Positions 32,401 through 38,571 of a stretch of 38,571 nucleotides of DNA are shown piece by piece. Source of the DNA: Pigoraptor vietnamica (taxonomy: Eukaryota; Opisthokonta; Filasterea). Each line of letters opens with the position of its first letter. Position 1 is the first letter of the stretch. The notes beneath the pieces were generated by a model. That model saw only the letters and a program-made list of their open reading frames with translations, was not told the DNA's origin and did no database searches. A program made the translations under genes and the position numbers. The stretch covers positions 1-38,571 of the forward strand of contig CALSCQ010002243.1 of the NCBI GenBank assembly GCA_943704525.1, read 5' to 3'.

Positions 32401-33497
32401 CCCTGTCGACGAGAAGGGGCTACAGTGCGGCGGCCCTTCGCGCGGCACGTGCATCAAGGGCAAGTACGACCCCTTCTACCGCGTGATTTGCGGCGAGTGC
32501 GAGTGCGCGTACAACACGACGGCAAGCGGCGAGAAGGTGCCGCTGTGGACGGGCCCCGCGTGCAACTGCTCGACGGCGGCGTGCGCGACCTCGGATGAGG
32601 ACGGCAACCCGGAGTGCGGAAGCCAGGGCTCGTGCGTCTGCGGAGCGTGCGTTTGCAACGAAGGGTTCCAGAAGGACGTGAACGGCGTGTGCCCTCAGAA
32701 GTGCGATGCGACGAAGAAGTGCCCGAAGAACGAGGCGGGCGTGGAGTGCAACGGCCACGGCACGTGCAACTGCGGGTCGTGCGAGTGCGAGTCGCTGTGG
32801 GACGGCGTCGGCTGCGAATTTTGCAAGAGCATTGACTGCTACAACTGCACGTCGTATTCGCTGTGCAACGACTGCACGCAGCAGACGGACTTCTGCGTGC
32901 TGTGCGGCATGAAGGACCTCACGGGCGGCCTCATCTCGTCCAAGTGCATCAAGGCGAACGACAATGCGACGGTGTGCGATGTCAAGTACACGTCGACCAC
33001 GCAGTGCCAGGGTGCGTTCTTTGCCCTTTCTGTCTCTGTTTGACAGACCCCTATGCCTGCCTACTGTGCACAGTTTCTCGGAACGAGATGTTGCTTCCCT
33101 CGCTGACTCCCCTTGCCGTTTTTTCTTGCGTGCAGTGGGGTCCTCGGGCGGCGTCAGCACGACGACCAAGATTGGTGTGGGTGTGGGTGTCGGTGCCGGC
33201 CTTGCGTGCGCGGGTGTGGCGGGCATTGTCGGCTTCAAGCTGTACCAACGTCACCTCGACAAGAAGGAGTGGGAGCGATTCGAGAAGGAACGCCAGGTAT
33301 GTTGAAGAAAAGCACGTTGTGTGTGCGCGTTGGCTTGCATGCGTCGTGCGTGATGAGCATGCGTGTCTCGACAGTCGCTGATGCGTTGTCTCGTCCCTCT
33401 CCCGCCGCAGCGGTCCGAATGGAAGGCCGACCAGAACCCGCTCTACCAGTCTTCGGTGCGCGAGACGGAGAACCCCCTCTACGTTGGCAAGAGCTGA
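29000..33497 (+). CDS. Integrin beta subunit, 1148 aa
   Basis: Ligand-binding and signalling chain of the integrin dimer. Exons: 29000-29057, 29193-29320, 29638-29776, 29884-30314, 30468-32198, 32300-33011, 33136-33296, 33411-33497. A signal peptide (1-19) precedes a PSI domain (CSDYQTFETCV...CAWCQ) and hybrid strands ending VALRPGEQVSF. The I-like domain has MIDAS DVTGSM (133-138), ADMIDAS Asp140-Asp141, the third-site motif ENIDYPE (255-261) and ATDADPHIAGDG. The stalk has about 12 cysteine-rich EGF-like modules (GHGTCQCGTCSC and kin) where animals have four. A glycine-rich membrane helix (about 1079-1101) leads to KEWERFEKERQ and two NPLY motifs (1129-1132, 1141-1144), the talin/kindlin-type sites. 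Intron 1 uses a GC donor (GCAAGT); the others are GT-AG. It diverges from one alpha gene and converges on another. Confidence 0.96.
29375..29476. repeat. (CT)n tracts in integrin beta intron 2
   Basis: Two CT-rich runs (about 29375-29410 and 29453-29476) flank the second copy of the 50-bp dispersed repeat in the longest intron of this gene. Confidence 0.85.
29411..29459 (+). repeat. Dispersed 50-bp repeat, copy 2
   Basis: GAGTCGATGGGGGTTCAACG, then ATGACTGTCACGAACT and GAGGTCTCTC. It aligns with 6038-6085 at roughly 80% identity with a one-base indel. GGTTCAA recalls a tRNA B box, so a SINE relic is possible, but no A box or tail was found. Confidence 0.6.
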
Positions 33498-34308
33498 GCG
33501 CTCTCGCCCGTGGCGCGTGTGGCGTGTTGTTGTGCGTGTTCGTCTTTTGGATTCGGTGTCAGAATGCTATTCGTAAATACCTTTGGCGGCGCCCGCTTGG
33601 TCCACATTCAAAGCGATGAGCACGTGGAGCCCCTTGGAACACTCGAGCACCCGCATGGAGGTCAATTTTGGCGTGCGAGCTCGAGGGCGACCAACCCCAA
33701 TTCTTTGACTTCGCTTTCCCAAAAATGCAGCGCGAGATGTGTCTTGTGTGCCACTCGCCGAAGTGCAGGAAATGCCCTGGACTTGCCTTCCGCACTGGAA
33801 AGCAGTGCGCCTCGCCATGTGGCAATTTGAGCAATATGGAAGAGAGACATGTTGTGTGAGCCTTGCCACTCTTCAGTTGGTGCATGACACTCGGACGACA
33901 AACGTTTCATACTCGCACACACACGCGCCTTTTGTCTGTGGGGGCCTCGGCTCTCGAATTATACCACCAATGGACGCGGCATATTATGCAAAACCCTCCC
34001 AGATGAATATTCGAATGAAGTTGACACGCGACTTTGCGCACACCTCCACCTCTCGCCGTGAATCGACGGTGTGCACGAAGCTTCACATGACGTGTGCAAC
34101 GAACACATCCATTGCAACACCGCGGCTCTGACATTTACTCGCACGAACACATTGTTTTGGGCCATTTACAACGCTAAGGAATTCATTTCGTGGAACACGA
34201 AGTGACAACAGGAGGTACCCTACAAAGCACTCGTCACAACACGCACACACACACTCACACACATGGCAACGCACGCGCACGCGCACGACAGATTCGGGCG
34301 AACCGTGC
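33498..34308. other. Spacer between convergent integrin beta and alpha-2 genes
   Basis: The 811 bp shared by two 3' ends. There is no AATAAA in either sense direction near the stops. A Cys-rich frame at about 33725-33859 (CLVCHSPKCRKCP) has no upstream ATG of its own and no recognised family, so it is not called a gene. A CA/CGCA-rich stretch lies at 34236-34284. Confidence 0.6.
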
Positions 34309-37300
34309 TCATGTGTCGCTGAAGTCGTGGCCGCTGCCGTAGTCGTTGAGGTTCGGCGGCTTGGGCTTGCGCTTGAAGAACCCGAGCTTCCACGCAATGC
34401 CCGCGATAAGGGCGACGCCGCCGATCGAGCAGCAGACGGCAATAATGATCGTCTTGGTGTCAGACTTCTTCTGCGTGTAGTACACCCCCTGCGCCGCCTC
34501 GCTCAGGCCAATGTCCGCGCGCAGGACGAGATTCGAACCCACGACAGAGCGCGACCGAGTCGGCGAGATCGAGAAGATAGAGTTGGCCGCCACGGTGACC
34601 GTCGCGTTCGCCGCGATGAGGTACGACCCAATGCGCGGGTAGGTGATCGTCGACATGGTAAGCGTGTAGATGACCTCCGATTCGACGTCCAGCATGGGCA
34701 CGGAGCAGCGCCACGAAAAGTCGCTCGTGCGGTTGCACGTCGTGAGCGCGGGCGCGCGGAGGGCAGGCCGCGAGTCGTTGACAAACGGCGCAAAGAAGCG
34801 CCACGCGTCGGCGCGGAACGACGCGTTGTCCGCCTTGTACTTGTCGTACTCGGCCTGAATCTCCGGCGTCACAGACTCCTGCCCGAGCGACTGCGCGTGC
34901 AGCTTGACGTCGTCGTACATCCGGAAGTCGTTGAAGCCAAAGCTGATCGTCACCGTCACGTTCGCCGCGACCTCGGGGTTGATCGCAATGTCGCCGCGGT
35001 TGCGCAGCGCAAAGTAGATGGTCGCGTTGCCGAGGGCGCTCAGCGATCCCTTCGACCCGCCCGACTGCACAATCGACGCGAGGGCCGTGTCCGAAGGGTC
35101 ACTGCGAGCCGACAGCTCCGGAGAGATGCGGCCGTCCGTAACTGTGATCGTGCGCGTGTACGTCGTCGTCGGGTTGATGTTCATCGTGTCGGACGTGACG
35201 AGCGCAGAGTACTTGAGAGAAATGCCCGGCGTAAAGTCCTTCGGGCGGAAAAATAGGCGCAGGCCGGGTATCTCGCCGCCAGGCGCGAGCGAGCCGATCG
35301 TCAGCGTGATCACCCCGGCGGACGGCGTGGCGATCGCGACGCTGTTGGGGTTGTCGCCAAACGTCGCCGTCGTGTCGCTGTCGTACACGGAAGCCACTGC
35401 GTCGAACGACAGGCGAATGGCAACGCCCTGGCACGCGGGGAGGCCGTCGCCCGTCGCGAGGTTTCGCACGCGCAGCCCCACGAGGAACGACGGGCGCACG
35501 ACGCTCGGGGGCGTCGACGGCAGGAAGGCGACGTTCAGGTTGCAGAAGCTGATCACAGTCGTCGTCATGGCCACCGCGTTGTCCGTGTCGTCCGGATTCA
35601 CGTCCGAGCTCTGGCGGCCCGAGCCGTAGTCGGGAAGGTCAGTGCACGCCACGTGCGCGGCAAAGCCGAGACGGCCCTCCGCATTCAGCGAGTACACAAA
35701 CACGTAGGATATCGAACCGCCCATCTCGATCTGCGGGACGGGGCACGCGTACGTGTTGGTCGCGGTCGCTGGGCAGTTGTCAAACGACTGCTCGAGCGGC
35801 TTGACGACGCCCGCCGACGGCGTAAGCGTCACCGTCAGCGTGCACGAGCGCTGGGGGTCGGCGTAAGTCGGGTTCGGGCCGAGATTGCGCACGGTGAGGC
35901 GCGTGACGATGGGCTGGTTCACGCGGCGGTCCGAAGACGAGGGCGCCGAAGAGAAGCCAATGTTGTGGCGGTACTCCGGGTAGAGCGTGCCGGTTGCGGC
36001 GTTGTTCGAGGTCACGGGATCGATGATGCGACCGGCGAGCGCGGGGACGAGGCCCGTGGAGAAAGCGACGTCAAACGACTGCGTCGTCCACGCAATGTCG
36101 TCGTTGATCTTGAACGGCCATTCAAAGCTCAGCGCAGCCTTCACGGGCCACGCCGCGGGGAGTACACACTGCGACAGACCCGCCGAGAGCAGCGTGCAGG
36201 TCGCCGACGTCGGCGTGATGGCAGCTGGGGGGAACGTCACGTTCACGTACACGGAGCCCGCGGGCATTGCAGAGGGCCCGCCGTTGACGATCGGCAGCGC
36301 GGCCACCACCGACGCGCCGGGACGGTACGTGCGGTCGGCGGAGCGGAACGAGACGGACCCGACGCGGACGTCGCTGTTTCCCACCAGCTGCAGCGTCTTT
36401 TTGGCGTCCCCGGCGACCTCCTCCGCCACGTTCTTCGTCACCATCTGGAAGTCCACGAACGTCCCGCTCATCACGAAATCCGCCGTCGTGCTCGCGGCGT
36501 TGCTCGCCAGTGCAGAGTCGGAAATCTGGAACGTAAAGACGGCCGCCCCCGAGCCGTACGGGCTGAGGGGAGGGTCTCGCCGGCATGACACACGGCGGGT
36601 CGTCGGCCCCGCGGAGCCGTCGGCGCACACGAGCGAAAAGCCCGACGCAGAAGCAAGCTGCATGCGCGCGTCGTACACGACGGCGGCGGTCATGTTCGTC
36701 GCGAGGCCATCCACAGAGTTCTTGAGGGTGCCGACCACCGACACGGTGCGCCCGGGGACCGCCTGCGCTACGGGCAGCGTCAGCTTTCCCAGGATGTTGG
36801 CCACCTTGCGGTCCGACTCGACCGGCGGCGCAGCAATGACGAGCGACACGGGGGGCGCGTCGCTCGCCGTCGTCAGCACCGAGAGGCTGATGTTGTTGTA
36901 CGGCACACCGGCGCCCTGGAAGCGGTCCACGCGGAAGCGCATCCCCGACACGACAAAGCCCGTGCGAGGAGGGAGGTTCTCGACCGTGATCGTGACGACG
37001 GTCGATCCGGTGACCTTCGGCGTGACGCTCGCCTTGGTCAGCGCCGTGCCGCCGACCGTCGGCGCAATGAGCGCGGGGAAGGTGAGCGAGCTCGACGCGT
37101 TGTACGAGAGGCCCTTGGGCAGGCGCAGCGTCGCGACGACGCCAAACGCCGTGCCCGTCGCGTGCGTGTTCGAAATCTGAATGGGGAACATGTCGAGGTC
37201 GGCGAGTCCGTACGTGATGCTCGTCTTGTCCGGGTCGCCCGTCACGTAAATGGTGAACGCCTTGCCGTTGGGGAGGCCCGTGCGCATGTCCAGCGTCGCC

Positions 37301-38484
37301 TGTGACACGAGCGCAAACTGCGCCACGGCCACGTTGTTCGTCGTCGGAAGAGACTCGTCGCGGTCAACATTCAGCTTGCGGTTCAGCGTCGAAATGCGCA
37401 CACTGAGCGTCGTCGTCGAAAACTGCGGCGGCTGCGTGGGGTCCTGCGCGGGGTAGCTGACCGTGCGCGTGATCACGCCGACGGCGAGCGGCTGGTCCGA
37501 CGAGCACAGGAAGCTGTAGGTCGACACCTTGTTGCACGTGAAGCCCGTCAACCCGGGGAACACGGTGTTGGCTGGCCAAAAGCGCGAGTCGACGTCGATG
37601 GCCACGTTGGCGCGAGCGGCGCGCGGGCCGTCGTTCGAGATCGCGACGTTGAAGACAAGCGCGCCTCCTGTGAGAACAAAGCGGGTGGCGCCGCCGGGGA
37701 GGCTGATCGAGACGCCGAGGTTGGCTTCCTCGACACCGAGCAGAGGCACGACGCGGCCCTTGTTGCCGGACCACCCGGGCTGGCCAACAAGGACGTCTAC
37801 GGGATCGTTGCAAGATTAAAAACGGAGCACAGCAGAAGGGCACAGGTACGCACGCACGCACGCACGCACGCACCCGCCACTCACACCACACACACACCAC
37901 ACGCACAAACACTTCCCACGCACCCATTGTACCCGAGGCCGTCGGCTCGTCAATGCGGTCGGCGGCGGAGAGCGAGAAGCCAAAGAGTCCGTTGGCCGTG
38001 TCGCCGTACACTGTCTGGACAGGCGGCGCGGGCCACGTAGCCGTCCCCTCGTACAGGTAGACGGCACCGTGCTCCTTCTCCGCGGGAACGGCCGGGTTCG
38101 ACGCGTGAGGGGCGCCCACGAGAAGGTCTGCGCGGCGGAGGATCAATCGACGGGCCACGGGGGCATTTTACAACGCACAGGGAATGCATGCACAGCACAT
38201 TCTGCCATTCCCTTGCCTAAGCATCCACAATTGCAACGCACACGAATAGTCAGTGTCCCTGCACGTGCAACGTACCGTCGAAGCGGGCGAGGGACGGGTT
38301 CTCGCGTGTCTGGCGTGCGTTCGTGAGCGCCCAGCCAAAGCGACCGCCGGGGAGGAGCCCGGTCAGCGTAACAGCAGCCGTGCTGCCCCCCGCCACGTTC
38401 AGGTAGAGGTACACGCGCCCGGCGTCGGCAGCATTGCTGCTCGCATCGTAGTACGTGGGAGCGCCCACGGCGAGATCAAGACGC
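34309..38484 (-). CDS. Second integrin alpha subunit, 3' part (window edge)
   Basis: Visible exons are 38276-38484, 37924-38127 and 34309-37796, about 1299 residues; the 5' exons are beyond the window. The three propeller blades seen carry LDLAVGAP, DLLVGAP and DVLVGQP, corresponding to blades 5-7 of the other alpha. The last exon (3.5 kb) encodes the stalk, with Ig-like units such as NGGPSAMPAGSVYVNVTFP, a membrane helix and the tail KLGFFKRKPKPPNLNDYG. The three visible exon starts have the same phases and positions (2, 1, 1) as in the first alpha gene, so the two are paralogues. Donors are GTGCGT and GTACGT. Whether it also carries the blade 2-3 insert cannot be seen. It converges on the beta gene. 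Confidence 0.93.
37848..37892. repeat. (CGCA)n and CA-rich tract in an integrin alpha-2 intron
   Basis: Tandem CGCA units pass into CCACACACAC-type sequence in the intron between the penultimate and last exons (37797-37923). On the sense strand it is TGCG/TG-rich. Confidence 0.85.
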
Positions 38485-38571
38485 CTGCGCAGCGGACAAC
38501 GAACAAGACGGAGTAAGAGACACGCGAGTGCGGCAAGGGAAATTTCTCTACACCTACGCACACGCCCCCCC

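Noticed and set aside
33668-33859. Cys-rich frame CLVCHSPKCRKCP in the beta/alpha-2 spacer, possible small zinc protein
   Set aside because: It has no ATG before the Cys-rich part except an internal Met, codon use is unlike the neighbours, and no family is recognised. Most likely 3' flank sequence.

Overview
The window is nuclear DNA of a unicellular or non-animal eukaryote. About 36 spliceosomal introns can be placed by eye, coding regions are GC-rich, and long (GT)n/(CA)n tracts fill introns and spacers. Genes for integrin alpha and beta subunits, a very large CD36/LIMP-2 homologue and a Crinkler-like kinase remnant suggest a protist relative of animals: an amoebozoan, apusomonad, breviate or filasterean. 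The sequence alone does not let me choose among these, and no species is claimed.

Layout. 1-1386 (+): the 3' two thirds of ribosomal protein S18 (uS13), with a possible C/D-box snoRNA in its last intron. 1387-2637: microsatellites and diverged dispersed repeats. 2638 to about 4690 (+): a multi-exon coiled-coil protein with a broken Crinkler/FunK1-like kinase half. 4700-6168: non-coding, with a 120-bp MITE-like element bounded by a 10-bp direct repeat. 6169-9687 (+): an intronless F-box/LRR/ARM-like protein. 10421-12877 (-): a four-exon WRAP53/TCAB1 homologue. 13190-14530 (-): a second intronless F-box/LRR protein. 14929-15928 (+): a small zinc-ribbon plus SAM-domain protein. 16439-20979 (-): a 1222-residue CD36/LIMP-2 family protein. 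21304-28443 (-): integrin alpha, 1941 residues, 10 exons. 29000-33497 (+): integrin beta, 1148 residues, 8 exons. 34309-38484 (-): the 3' part of a second integrin alpha, whose 5' exons lie beyond the window.

The main system is the integrin locus. One alpha and one beta gene are transcribed divergently from a 556-bp spacer that holds three copies of CCCCGGATG. A second alpha gene converges on the beta gene from the other side. The beta subunit keeps the residues of all three I-like-domain metal sites and both NPxY motifs. Both alphas end in the same KLGFFKRKPKPP juxtamembrane segment. The first alpha carries a domain of about 340 residues between propeller blades 2 and 3, the place where vertebrate alpha subunits carry the I domain. 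The insert looks like PPC-type beta-sandwich and not a vWA fold.

Exon boundaries were set by reading frame, intron phase and homology. They are consistent (every complete gene sums to whole codons) but have not been tested against transcripts.
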